A stretch of 64,000 nt of DNA from Sporodiniella umbellata. Lineage: Eukaryota; Mucoromycota; Mucoromycetes; Mucorales; Rhizopodaceae. The stretch covers positions 124,001-188,000 of the forward strand of contig JAIXMR010000007.1 of the NCBI GenBank assembly GCA_025677835.1, read 5' to 3'. Positions 41,893-53,454 of the stretch are shown here, piece after piece. The notes below the pieces were generated by a model, which searched no databases, was not told the DNA's origin, and saw only the letters and a program-made list of their open reading frames with translations. Both the position numbers and the translations under genes were made by a program. Position 1 is the stretch's first letter; each line of letters opens with the position of its first letter.

Positions 41893-43074
41893 GACCGATC
41901 ACCACTTTATAAAAAACAAAAAAGTCGATTGGTTTTTTTTTTTTTTTTTTTGAAAAAAGACCCAATTGAAAAAAAAGAGAAAAAGACGTCACGCACACAC
42001 CCAAAAAAAAAAAAAAAGAGAGAAAAGGGGTCTATGGCTTAAAGCGCGTCACACTCGCCCATCCCAAGCGTTTTCAATGGAAACTGTCAGAACGTAAGCC
42101 AATGATAGGGTCAAGCTAGATGTGTTACCATGAACCATCTCTATTGCCAAAAGGGGAGAGGGAGCGAGAGCGTGATACAGAAATCCAAAAAGAGGGATAA
42201 CATTACATAACGCGTCACCGAATCAACTGATAACAAGGGCATCGGGAAAAGGGATTTCTAGAAAAAGGAAAAAGAGTCACGCTTGTTTTTTTTTTTTTTT
42301 TTTTTTGGAGTTACCTTGTTTTTTTTTTTTTTTTTTCAACCTTTCCATAAAAATAAACGCCTTTGTGCTTCTTTTTCGATAGGCGCCCTTCTTTTTTTTT
42401 TTTTTTTTGGGTGTGTGTATGCATAAGATGGGGCAAAAATTCAATTTTTCCTTTTTTAAAATGAGAAGATGACAGAAAAAATCGTAGTTGATTTTAATTT
42501 TCCGATGATGAACGGACTTTGCTAAATCAGGCTATGGAGAGGTGCGTTGAATCCATAATCAATGGCTTCTCCTATTTGAGAACAAAACCTTGTTTTGTAA
42601 CTCTAATTTGTTTGTTACTTTCGGGCTCCACACGATAGACAGTATAAATAAAGCCCTCGGTTGTGAACACAGTGAATTGGATTCTAATTTATTTTTTTTT
42701 TGCTTTGCTTTGTTGAACCCATCTGCCGGATCGAGAACGTTTATCAAAAGAGGGCTAGACTCAATCCAGTCGTGTTTTTGTGACTGAAGGCAGTGTAACA
42801 CAGCCAATTTATTTTAGAATCCAAACAAAGAACGAGTCTTTGAATGACGTGCGGTCTTTTCCAAAAGGGGATCAACTCTCTCAAGGCCAACACGATCCCT
42901 ACTAAACAACAAAAACGTGTGTGCATTCTTCAAGTTTTCTTTGGCTCATCTGACTTAGGACACCAAACACCGTCACATTCAGACACCGCTCTGAGCCTGA
43001 ACTTTTTTTTTTTTTTTTTTTCTCTAAAAAAAGTATAAAAGGGCCCCAAAAAAGCAGAAAACGATTTTTTCTTT
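41893..43074. other. intergenic RPA34 / U2 snRNA
   Basis: 1.2 kb with T-runs (42284-42306, 42320-42336, 42391-42408, 43002-43020). No protein gene seen. A TATA-like CAGTATAAATAAAG at about 42639 is followed by unstructured sequence I could not identify as an RNA gene. Confidence 0.45.
43034..43040 (+). promoter_or_regulatory. TATA box of the U2 snRNA gene
   Basis: TATAAAA embedded in AAGTATAAAAGGG, about 41 bp upstream of the U2 5' end, a suitable distance for an snRNA promoter. Confidence 0.6.
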
Positions 43075-43264
43075 ATCCTCTCAGGCCTTTTGGCTAAGAT
43101 CAAGTGTAGTATCTGTTCTTTATAGTTTAACAACTATAATGAGGGACATTGTCCCTCTCGTTGTTAATCTAATTTTTTCCGCCTGGAATCGAGAGCTCTG
43201 GCTTGCTACCTCCCGAATCCACAGGTGTCCCTCGCCTTACACTTTTAGTGAGGTGACGCCGACC
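43075..43264 (+). ncRNA. U2: U2 spliceosomal snRNA
   Basis: About 190 nt. The 5' part contains GGCCTTTTGGCTAAGATCAA and GTGTAGTATCTGTTCTT, nearly identical to other U2 RNAs; GTAGTA (43106-43111) is the branch-point recognition sequence. Stem IIb is seen as GAGGGAC-ATT-GTCCCTC (43141-43157). An Sm-like site AATTTTTTC follows at 43171-43179. The 3' domain folds into hairpins (for example CTCGCCTTACACTTTTAGTGAGGTG). A T-run follows the end. Exact ends are estimated from the human and yeast forms (188 nt for human). Confidence 0.95.
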
Positions 43265-43546
43265 TTTTTTTTAATCCAATTATTAAATGAAAAATAGCAT
43301 TGTGCATCTCTTGTGCTGAATAGATCCTTGATCGAGAGAACTCAACCAGGGTCAGAATTCAAAAAGAGAAAAAAGTAAAAGGACGGGAGAGGGGGGGGGG
43401 AGTCTGCTTTCTATTTATTGTGTATGTGTGTGTGTGTGTGTTTTAGAAAATAAAAATGAAATAAAGATCTTGACGGGGGGATGTATACAATGAAAAATGG
43501 TTCTAAAAAGCCCAGCTTTTTTTTTTTTTTTTTTTTGGAGTTGACA
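43265..43546. other. intergenic U2 / Ral2-like
   Basis: 282 bp with a (GT)n run at 43424-43441, a G-run at about 43391-43401 and a T-run at 43518-43536. No gene seen. Confidence 0.5.
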
Positions 43547-45679
43547 TTATTGTTTGAGAGAGAAACCAAAGGTTTTTGTTTTCTTTTTGGCTGCGCTAAT
43601 GGTATTATGTCGCCAGAAATGAGTTTTACCTACTTTAGGATCTGGATAGGCTTGTAAGGTAGGTGAATGTTGAGGGGAGAGATTGGGGGAATCGATAGAA
43701 GCAGTGTCGATGGAAGTTTTCACGGGTTGTGAAGGTTGTCGACTGAGGAAGGCAGGGAATTTCATGGACTTTGCACTGACCGGGGTTGGAGGTGCAATGG
43801 GAGCAGCGGCATAGTCCATCATCGAACGTTCTGATTCTCGACGGACCGGATGACGTTGGCCTTGGGCGAGGGAGGCCAGACTGGCCGTAGCGCTCGGTGG
43901 GATGTCTTGTTTGGGTGAACTGGGGGTCAGGACCGAGATAGGTTCACTCTGGCTGGCTGGCAAGGCACGGAACGAAGGCTGGGGCGGTAAAGGGGGTGAC
44001 GTGGGACGTTCCTGTAACTTTTGTTGGCGTTGCATCATCTTTTTGGCATTGATCAACACACGCAATGCACGGATCTGAAGTGAGGGTGCGTTGGAGAGAG
44101 AAGCAGATTCGTAAATCATGGCGGCAGTGGACATGTTGAGCATCTGATGAAGGGCGTGAGTGGCTAGCGCTTTTAAACGTGCCATCTTGAACAGGTCAGC
44201 GACAAACAAGAGACGGGAAAGGATCTGAGGCTGATGCTGTTGAGCAGTGACCAGATGATCGGTATAGATAAACTGTAGAAAGGCCAAGAGAACAATGTAA
44301 CTGTCCGGGAACGAGAGCTCCCGTTTCTGATGTTCAAGTACAGGCGAGGTCAAAGGCTGAAGTAAGGTACGGACGAGAGGCCAACGCTGGGCTAGTACAG
44401 CCGAGTTGACCATCACGTATTTTCGGTCGCAGGTAAGGATCTTGAGATCAGCCAGTACAGGATCCTTCAGCATGGAGAGTCCCAGGCTTTGGCCTACGGT
44501 ACTAAAGGAGGACTGGGGCGGTTTGTAGATCCCAAAGACTTCGATATCCACCCAAGCCAGGTACTCAAAGCATTGTACGCGCTGCTTGTAATCATCTTTC
44601 ATCGCCCGTGCTGGATGGCCAAGCACGATAAACTTGTTCAGCCTCTCACACACCATACCGCGCTGCCAGGAGCCTTTCGACAGGCCTGGGCCAGGCTCAA
44701 TCTTGGTCCATACAAAGCTGGTCATATCCAACGCCCAGATCTGGAAGAAGGGTGTCGTTGAGCCATTGAGATGAAGGCCGGCCAGGACAAAGTGTTGGCC
44801 GCACATGAAAGCCGTAGGAAAGCGAAGTAAGGGAGGTGCGGTGCTATTGGCGCCCATTTGCTCTGTCTGGTCCAGGACATCGACACATTCGTTACGTGTA
44901 TTGAGTTTCCAGGAATGCAACTGGCGAGGCGCATCCGATACGCTATGATTCGAATAGACATGCACGGTGATATCCGAATCGCTCTGAGCCATCGTAGGCT
45001 CATCAAACGGATCGACCACCATCGCATCCATGTTGGGTGCAAAAGGTGGCGTGAGTTGCATTGGCGTCACACCGATCGCAGCCGATCGATAAGCGCCATA
45101 GTGAAACTCTCTCGACGACAGAGGCGGACACCAAACCCGTTTTTTACAGTCAAACACGTTGATTTCCGAAAGATACTCGTTTTCTACATCTTGCCCGCCC
45201 ATCACAATCAATCGATCCTTGACCAGCGTGGTGATATGCGCATACCGAGGCAACGGTAAACTGCCTGGATCCAGACTGGGGTATTCCCATGTCAGTGTGC
45301 GAAGATCCAGAAAAAGAATGTCGTCCAAAGTCACCAGCTCATCGGCGGAAGACGCTCGTTTGTTTTGATACTGCTTTACTGTCATGCCACCGTAAAATAC
45401 GATGTGCGACTGGTTCTGAGGATTGGCTGAGTGAAAGTAGCGTGGTGTAGGCGGGGCGTTCTGAGGAATGGCAATCTTCCAACTCATTGTGTCCAGTGAG
45501 AGAATATACAGTCGATTCGAGATCTGTCGGTTCGATTGAAGTCTGCCGCCAAACACATACACATGGCGGTTTACAAGTGTCGTCGTCGCTCCTATCAACA
45601 CAGGTGGTACATCGCCTGTCGTCTTGTTGAATTCTGTTATCAGTTCTGCTATCGACTGTGTAGGTGCGCCTGTTGCCAT
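43547..45679 (-). CDS. kelch-repeat and BTB protein (Ral2-like)
   Basis: Intronless, 710 aa. N-terminal kelch repeats: NRHVYVFGGRLQSNRQISNR, LYILSLDTMSW, HIVFYGGM, DDILFLDLRTLTWEY, LPLPRYAHITTL, DRLIVMGGQDVEN and INVFDCKKRVWCP; a second set near 290-380 includes FFQIWALDMTSFVWTKIEPG. A BTB/POZ fold follows near 410-520 (LADLKILTCDRKYVMVNSAV, IVLLAFLQFIYTDHL). The C-terminal 180 residues are Pro/Ser-rich and disordered. The kelch-then-BTB order matches S. pombe Ral2, which acts upstream of Ras1; also related to LZTR1. Ortholog status is inferred. GC-richer codons than genes at the left end. Confidence 0.82.
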   Translation of the reverse strand: MATGAPTQSIAELITEFNKTTGDVPPVLIGATTTLVNRHVYVFGGRLQSNRQISNRLYILSLDTMSWKIAIPQNAPPTPRYFHSANPQNQSHIVFYGGMTVKQYQNKRASSADELVTLDDILFLDLRTLTWEYPSLDPGSLPLPRYAHITTLVKDRLIVMGGQDVENEYLSEINVFDCKKRVWCPPLSSREFHYGAYRSAAIGVTPMQLTPPFAPNMDAMVVDPFDEPTMAQSDSDITVHVYSNHSVSDAPRQLHSWKLNTRNECVDVLDQTEQMGANSTAPPLLRFPTAFMCGQHFVLAGLHLNGSTTPFFQIWALDMTSFVWTKIEPGPGLSKGSWQRGMVCERLNKFIVLGHPARAMKDDYKQRVQCFEYLAWVDIEVFGIYKPPQSSFSTVGQSLGLSMLKDPVLADLKILTCDRKYVMVNSAVLAQRWPLVRTLLQPLTSPVLEHQKRELSFPDSYIVLLAFLQFIYTDHLVTAQQHQPQILSRLLFVADLFKMARLKALATHALHQMLNMSTAAMIYESASLSNAPSLQIRALRVLINAKKMMQRQQKLQERPTSPPLPPQPSFRALPASQSEPISVLTPSSPKQDIPPSATASLASLAQGQRHPVRRESERSMMDYAAAPIAPPTPVSAKSMKFPAFLSRQPSQPVKTSIDTASIDSPNLSPQHSPTLQAYPDPKVGKTHFWRHNTISAAKKKTKTFGFSLKQ

Positions 45680-45730
45680 TGAAATAACACAATAAAAAAA
45701 AAATTGGGTAGCAAGTATAGAAAAGAAATG

Positions 45731-45765
<35 letters not shown>

Positions 45766-45890
45766 AAAAAAAAAAGAAATAGTCATCAGAAAAAGGACAA
45801 AAGCCATGTGGGTCGCTTTCGTACAACGAATCACCCTTCTTTACACCTCATGCAATTCAAACACCGAATTACAATGTCTTTTGAAAGCTT

Positions 45891-45953
45891 TTTTTCTTTT
45901 TTTTTTGCCTTTGGCTTTGCTTCTATAGCCAAAGGCAAAAAAAAAAAGAAAAA
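45891..45953. repeat. inverted repeat (hairpin)
   Basis: Left arm ends TTTTTTGCCTTTGGCT, 10-nt loop, right arm begins AGCCAAAGGCAAAAAA; the arms extend to about 25 bp with one bulged T/A. Confidence 0.85.
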
Positions 45954-46641
45954 CAAAACAAAAAGAAAAAAAAAAAAAAGAGCAGAGGGAAACACTAACG
46001 CTTGGGAGTTTTTTCTTTTTTTTTTTTTTTCTGCCTATTGCTTAGAAAAAGCTCTTTAAAGAACTTTTTTGTTAATTGCCTCTGACCAGGTTAGAGTTAC
46101 ACACAAACTTGATTGACAGCACATTTGTAGGTTTCCAACAGAAAAGCTGTTTAGGCTTCGTTTTGCTGGCCATTTTAACAAAAAAAAAAAAAAAGCTTCT
46201 CACTCGACCTCGAACCTCTTATGGTCATCACCATGTGTGCTATAATAACAAGCGCTGTTTGACTTGACTAGCCAACAGAGATGGGATTGTTTGTACATGA
46301 ATAGAGTCTATGCTTAAAATAGAAAATATCGATCTTTTTGATTTTTTCGACTTTTCTTTTTAGAAGCTCCATTGGGTTCGCTCATTATGAAGAAATACGC
46401 ACATGTAATTATTCTTAGGTTAGTCCAATCTACACAAAATCTCACCCAGGAGTGAAACGCCTTCTGATGCATAACTACCAGACTTTTAAATCCGCGATTT
46501 ACCCAATTACCTTTGCTTACACCTATAAAGTCGAACGGTTTAAAAAACGACTGCTTTTTCCTTCTTGTCTATCAACGTGACTTTAACAGTTCTGAGTTCT
46601 ACGAGGAAAAAAAAAAAAAAAAGGATAAACTTAAAAAATGG

Positions 46642-46672
<31 letters not shown>

Positions 46673-48292
46673 TGCTCAGAATAATAGGCTGATTACCAAC
46701 TGAAAATCAATTGGAAGCACTCCAATCAAACACGTTTTTTATTATTATTTTCAATCGCCTTTTACCTTCACCCCAAAAAAAAAAAAGAGAGCAAGGAAAT
46801 CCAAATACCAGAATTTCTGCGGAATATTTTATTTTTATTTTTAGCCAAAGTCTTTTATTCAAAGCGCTTTGGATAAAAACAACAAAAACAAAGCTCTTGA
46901 GAAGCCATACATAGGCGCCTCAAGAAGGATTGCTCTTTTTAAATAAATGTAACGTGTTCTAAACATTGCACTTTTGTGTAATCAAAGGGTTACCCTGCAA
47001 AAAAAAAAAAAAGAAGGCTTTATTCCAATTTGACATTTTTTAGCAAAACTAGTCTTAATTACAGCATTCACTATGGCTTTGCGTGTGTGTGTGTGCTTGG
47101 CTTTTGAAATAAGGTTCAGGGACAGCCCTTGGAAACAAAGATAAAACCTGTTTTTTTTTTTTTTTTTTTTTTTCTTGGATGTGATGTTAGTATTGCACGA
47201 CTCTTTATTCTCTTTTTTTTTTTTTCAACACCTTTTACCGAGAAACAGGTTGGGGTTTGAAAATGAATGGGCCACAGCACATCAAGTACTGATGTTGAAA
47301 CCTCTTTCTATATGCGTACGTTTTTAAAAGAAAATGCGGGGAATCATTCCTTATGCATCAATAGAGGGATGATCTGTTTCATTCTCTCAAGAACCACGCG
47401 ATTCGATCCTTTTCAAAAGCTTGTTTTTAAACAAGCGATTTATCCCAGTTGAGTGTACAAACTAAACAGGCCAACAAAGGTTTTTAATTAATGGCTAGAC
47501 GATATACCCTTTTTTTTTTTTTTTAAAAAAGAGCCTAATTACATATATATTAGATGATTAATATGTGTAATAAAGACTTATTCTTTCAAATAATAAGACA
47601 TGTTTCATTCAATAGAACCACGACAGATAGACATGGATACTAAATATAGACTATTGTTATTAAAATTAAACTACTGGTTTCAAAAAAGTGAACCAAAGCA
47701 TTTGTAACCCTGTTTACCATAACAAGGGCCGTCATCTGTCTGTTTGGGCCCATTTACATCATGAGTTTCTTTTCGTTCAATAAAGATACTCCTAGATCAT
47801 AATCATACTCGTTATTTCTAATAAAAACACAAATTGTTTCTGTTCTCGAGCTGGGCCTTTTTTTTTTTTTTATGGTTCGTATTTAAAATTGAGATTTTCT
47901 TTTGGCTCGTTCATCTTGATATTGTAGCATTGGCGTTGTAATCCACCGGAAAATCTATCGTTAGTTGGAATAGGATAGGACTACTATGAAAAAGGAGGTC
48001 TTTACAAGTTTATTTAATGCTCAGTAACAAGGCGATGGTTACTATTTCCTGACTTGCTGACTTTCTAAATAAGCTGATCATCAGCCATTGCCTTTTTTCT
48101 TGCTGTGTTTCCGAAATCAAAGTTGTATATTTTTGTATAGTTTGTGCTATAAAATACAATATTGATTTTGTGCATGTATTTTTGGTTGAGAAAATTCCCA
48201 AAAAAAGTTTTTTTTTTTTTTTTTTTTTTTTAGTCCCTTTTTTCACTTTTCATTATCGCGTTTTAAAGAATATTCATCTGTTTGGTAATTTC

Positions 48293-48326
<34 letters not shown>

Positions 48327-51300
48327 TAATTAGTGTTTATTTGTGTAATCTGTGATTTAACTACAAGCCCCATTATTCTTTAAAACTGCCGAGAATACTT
48401 TGTACTATCCAAGACTCCGATGCGGGTATACACTTACAAAAGAGTAGTTCTACTATGGTTTCCTCTAGCCCCTAGACAACTCTCCGCCTTCTTAAATATA
48501 GAACAACTTTAACTTTTTATATAAAGAGATTTTTTTCTAGTTTTAGATCTCTTCCATTGAAAATTCATTTTTTTCTTTGTCTTAAACCCAAAAGGTATAT
48601 TTGTTATCAAAAATTAATATACATAAGCCTGCCCAGGGATTTTTTTTTTTTAATGCACTCCTTCTGTGATACAAAGTCTATCTTTGAATCACTAAAGGCT
48701 TTTTTTTTTTTTTTTTTTGGTAGAAAAGGTTTTATTTCTGGTATCACCGATGCGGCGGATACCCTTTTAGTTTGAAATAGATAAATGTCAATGGTCACGT
48801 TGTTTCAAAAGACAAGTTTGGGGACCATTCGACATACAGTGCTTAAGGATGATTTTACAATGGTTAGAGCATCAACAGTTGCAACTACTTTGCTCGGCCA
48901 AAAAAGAATAGGATCGCGGCCGAGTAAAGGTCTTGTGATAAAGATGCTACACAATGATTCTTGCATAATGTGGGATTTTAGCTTCCCGAAAAAAGGAGGA
49001 GGGGGTTTTTTTCATGACTCTTTATTTGTTTTGGGATAGGAATCTGGGAGGCTTACAAAGGAAAATTGGGTCTGATTGGCGTAGCCATTTGTAGTCGGCT
49101 CTACTAGGCCTGCCTTTTCAAACAAGAATTTATTGAACATAGTCTGGTTTTGGTCTGCAGAAGCCGATAGTGGAAATGAAGTTGCCTGCAAGATACCAAC
49201 CATCGCTCTTTGATCTAAAGAAGCCTTCCCTGTTGTTTTCTATTAGCCGCGCTTTGTATCCCAATTGAGATGACAAGAAGTACATGCGAGGGCTTAGCTT
49301 GTCTATGGCCACATCAAAGATATATACATACTGGTTTTATGTATCAGTAGGCAGGACTTTTGTCGAAAATAGTTGGTACTGGCTTATTATCAATAAAACT
49401 TAAAGACAGTATTGTAAAAACTTGAAGAGGGTTTTCTTGACTTTTCTAAATAAAGCGCTTTATGCAAGTCGGGACTTGACAAAAACCAAGACAGCCGTAT
49501 GTCAAATACACCGTTCGATGCTACACAAGTTGCATTCTGATACAAAACCATGGCTGTTAACAACAGTTTACAAGAGCTAACGGGTATTGATACTACATAA
49601 TACAACACAAGCCATCAAAAAAGGTTAACAAAAAAAAACAAAAAACGAAACAGTTCCAAAAACAGCCAACTTGAAATAAATGGTAAAGTACGCTATTTCT
49701 TTCTTTTTCTTCTGCAAGAGAAAACAACTCAAGAGAAACGGGGCTCAAGAGACTAGTAGTATCATATGCAAACGGTCATTTTAGTCACGTCCCAGACTAT
49801 AGAACGGCAGCAAAGTGAAGCTACGTCAGAGACAAAAGAACAGTTATTTGCGTGTCTTACTGGTAGCTCCTTATACTATTATTCTACAACCCAGTAGACT
49901 ACTTTCGTGCGGATCGTAATAGAGCGCGTCACAAGCGATTTTGCTCCTGTACTTTAGTTGTTTAGGTAAAGAAAAAAGTACTATAATCCCAAAACGGTTG
50001 GCCTTAGCTCAGTACCAGTCAACAAGTTAAAAATTGAAAACAAAAGATAACAAGTTACGTTATGATGCATCGGCGAATTCGTTCTTGAAAAAAAAAAAAA
50101 AAGAAGCACGTCGTAATCATGAAAAAAAAAAAAAAAAACAATTGATGTTTTAACGAGAGTGGCTTTTCGCTGTTCCGAAGTAATATAACCCTCTACGAAA
50201 GAACATCTGCGATTTAAGCGCAATTTGGATACGCAGATTAAAAGATTAAAAAGCGCAAAATAAGCCAATGAAAAAGGCGTCATTCTTCTTTACACAAATT
50301 GGCACTACAAGGTCGCATTTAATCATTGATAAACATACGTCTGAAACCATTTCATGGCTTGAAAAAAAAAAAAAAAAGGACATCATTTTCTATATCAGTT
50401 ATAACAATCGTGATATGAAAAACTAATTGCTTCATATTGAATCATGTGTACCTTTGTTTTTCATGACAGAGACGGTTTCTCCAAGTAGGCTAAAAAGCAG
50501 TTTGTCCAACAGTAAAAGCTGAGAAGTTTAGGTGAAAAAACAAGCTATAATAGAATAAAACATTGATAAGACAGAAGTATAAGAAATTTCTAGTGATATG
50601 GACTGTATGTGTAACTACTGAAACATGTTCAAAATAAAGACACATTTGCTCAAAGCTTGCTTGAAAAAAAAACAACTCTTTGAAACATAGAAAGGATTTT
50701 TAGGGGAAGCCGTTTGTTTAAAGATGCATATACTGACTAGCCTGTTCCGGATAAATTTTTGTAACCAAAGGTAAAATGACAGTGTATGTATTGGATTTAC
50801 GTCTTACATAAAAAAAAAAAAAGCTCAGGCTTACCATAAGATCCCTTCCCTTTCTATGTATACTTATATTTTTGTTTTGATTTTCATCTCGTTCTACATT
50901 GGGAAAAATGCACCACTTGACAAAACTTGGATGACTAGTTTTGGTTAGTGAACTATTGTCTGGAAAGAAAATAGCGATGATGAAAACTATCTGAGTTTAA
51001 CTTTTGGTTTCAAAAAAGGGTAGAAAGACGTTGTGTATATTCACAAAGACTTTTTGTACAGAAAAAGCGGCATTCAGGTACGACACGCCCTGTTTGTTAT
51101 TGAATAACAACAACAACAACAAGTTCTGTCTGATGACTTTTGTCTTGGTATTTTCATATGCGAAACACTAATGGAATAAATACCCAAGTCACGGTGGGTT
51201 CATTGTGATACCATTCATCAGTCCATGGATATCATCAGTGACTAACAGAAAGGTGTTTTCAAGAAGAAAAAAAGGGCTGTGGATTGAAGATCATGTACTA

Positions 51301-51836
51301 CATTAAAAGTTGAGAGTTTGTAACCTCTTCAAAAATTAGTTTAGGTACGAAAAGTGATTCTAATAAATAGAAACAAATACGGTAAAAAGCATGTTCTAAT
51401 CTGGAAAATCGACTGATTTTTTTTTCCTTTAGATACCTTGTTGGCTTCTGTATTTGTGAAACAAAGCAAAAAGAGTACATTTAGAAAGAAAGAAAAAAAA
51501 AACAAGGTTCTTAAAAGAGTCTTGAACACAAGATAATGACAATCTTATTAACTATCTGTAATCATAAAGGTAACCCTTCTCTCTTTTTTTTGTTGAACTC
51601 CTTATATCTGTGTTCAATAAAACTTTATCCATCAGCAAGTTCTCTTATACTCGGCATTTATCAAGAATAATACCCTCAAAAGTAACGTAACTTTGATTCA
51701 AGACTTTTTTTTTTTTACTTTGCTTCTACTTTTGCTTGTATTCATTTGTGTTTAAAATGAGAACGTTTTCCAGATCATTGGAATGAGACTTGAAAAAAAA
51801 TAAAAACTTTTTCTTGTCTTTGTGTTATAGACATAT

Positions 51837-51906
51837 GACCAAACACACACACACACACACACGCGCGCGCGTGCGCGCATATATACGTGTGTGTGTGTGT
51901 TTGGTC
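51837..51906. repeat. perfect inverted repeat with alternating purine-pyrimidine core
   Basis: Arms of 20 bp (GACCAAACACAC... and ...GTGTGTTTGGTC) enclose (AC)n, (CG)n, ATATATA and (GT)n segments. Purine and pyrimidine alternate without a break from about 51843 to 51900. Confidence 0.9.
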
Positions 51907-53454
51907 TAAATACAGATAACAACAGACATCTTTTGTGTGTCTATTAGCTGTTTATTTTGTTTCTTTCTATTTTAAAACATAACTTTACTGTTGTGTCTAA
52001 TACAAAGTCTTTAGGCGTCCGATTCAGATAAATATTTAATTTTTATTTCCCCTCCTTTGTTGATGATCGTACAAAGATATTACTGGCTACATTTAGTTAC
52101 TCTCATCTAGATATTTACTACCAATTTGAATCAATCTTAAATATTCACTCATTAGTCACGAGAGAAATTATATGTCAGTTTTACTCTTAAAGGTGTTATT
52201 TTCTGGTTTCAGTTTCTTTTTCCTTTTTTCTTTTCCTCAGTCAATAGGTTTCTAGAGCGATAGCTTATATGAATTAGGAGGCTTTTATTCGTGCTTAAAC
52301 CTGTTTATCGACTTGTTTTTACAACCGTGTGTCTCCTTTATGTTTTATTTATTTATTTTTATTCAAACTGCAGTCTGAGAAAACGTTAGGTATTTCTGAG
52401 ATATTGTACCTATCATCAGATAGACTCTATACACTTTTTGACGTTGCCTTTTTCTTGTATTTTCAGATAAAATGCAAATCGCTCTACTTTGTTAAATAAT
52501 AAATGAAATAGTGATTTATTTTCATACGGTAAGCTCTTTGTAAGTTATTGCCAAATGACTCATCATTTCAAGGTACAAACAGACTCCTTTTCTTTTTCTG
52601 TCAAAAGGTTGCTTGCAAAGCAACACTCTGTAAGTATCTTAAAACACCTGTTAGTCTTGCTCTGCTTTGTTTTTGTTTGGTTAAAGATATTTTTCAATCG
52701 TAACAAACAGTTTATCTTCCATCAGTAATTAACATAAAAAGCAAAAAAAGCATTACAAGTCATGCTAAATATTCTATTCTCGATTAATTTGACGGATTTT
52801 TACTAATTTTTATCTTATTTTTTGCTACAAGTATCTAACTTCCTTATCTCCTTTTATATCCTTTATATGTTGTATTTTTATCACTAGTTTCTCCGGATAA
52901 AGCGTGGGCAAAATCCAAATCTGTTCGACAGACAATAAACAAACATTGATGTGCGTTTTGGGAGTTTTTTGCTTCAAAAGTTTGTATAGAGACTAGTCCC
53001 TTCTTTATATCATCGATTTTTGTATATACATATTTACCCTGTCTATGCACAAACACATCACTGATTTGGCCCGTAGTGATTAACGATAAAGATTTGGTAC
53101 ACTATGTCTGACTAAGTTTTTGACCAAAAACAAGCAAATAGAGAGAGCGCAGTTTGTTTGTATTTTTTTGCTATTTTCCAGCCACTGACAAAAAAAGAAA
53201 TTATTTTTTCTTTCTTTCTGTAAAACTACAATCAATAGGCTTGTAAAAATAAGGCTTTTATTAAAAGAATAAAGTCAAAAAATCTTATCTCTCATATATT
53301 TATATAAAAAAGGTTTGTGAAACAAAGGAGGAGAGAGGGTGGGAAACTTCAAGTTCCAACTAAGTCATTTATCTATAATTATCATTATTCTCTCACTCTC
53401 TTTCTCTTTTTTATTTTATTTTTATTTTTTATTACTTTTAGTCTATAAGTAAAG

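Larger units (their letters stand above)
45680..53454. other. 7.8-kb gene desert
   Basis: No intact gene found on either strand. The region is AT-rich with many poly-A and poly-T runs of 12-30 nt. Notable contents: a hairpin at 45891-45953, coding-like fragments on the minus strand at about 49010-49620, and an inverted repeat with alternating purine-pyrimidine core at 51837-51906. No tRNA, rRNA or tandem satellite was recognised. Confidence 0.5.

Noticed and set aside
44489..45368. Several open frames antisense to the Ral2-like gene
   Set aside because: Expected shadows of a GC-richer, intronless coding exon; no motif or start context.
46745..46765. CGCCTTTTAC, the U5 snRNA loop sequence
   Set aside because: The flanks do not form the U5 stem and there is no Sm site or snRNA promoter nearby; chance match.
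45680..53454. Definite centromere call
   Set aside because: Only AT-richness and lack of genes support it; no known centromere motif or LINE cluster could be identified by eye, so it is kept as a possibility only.
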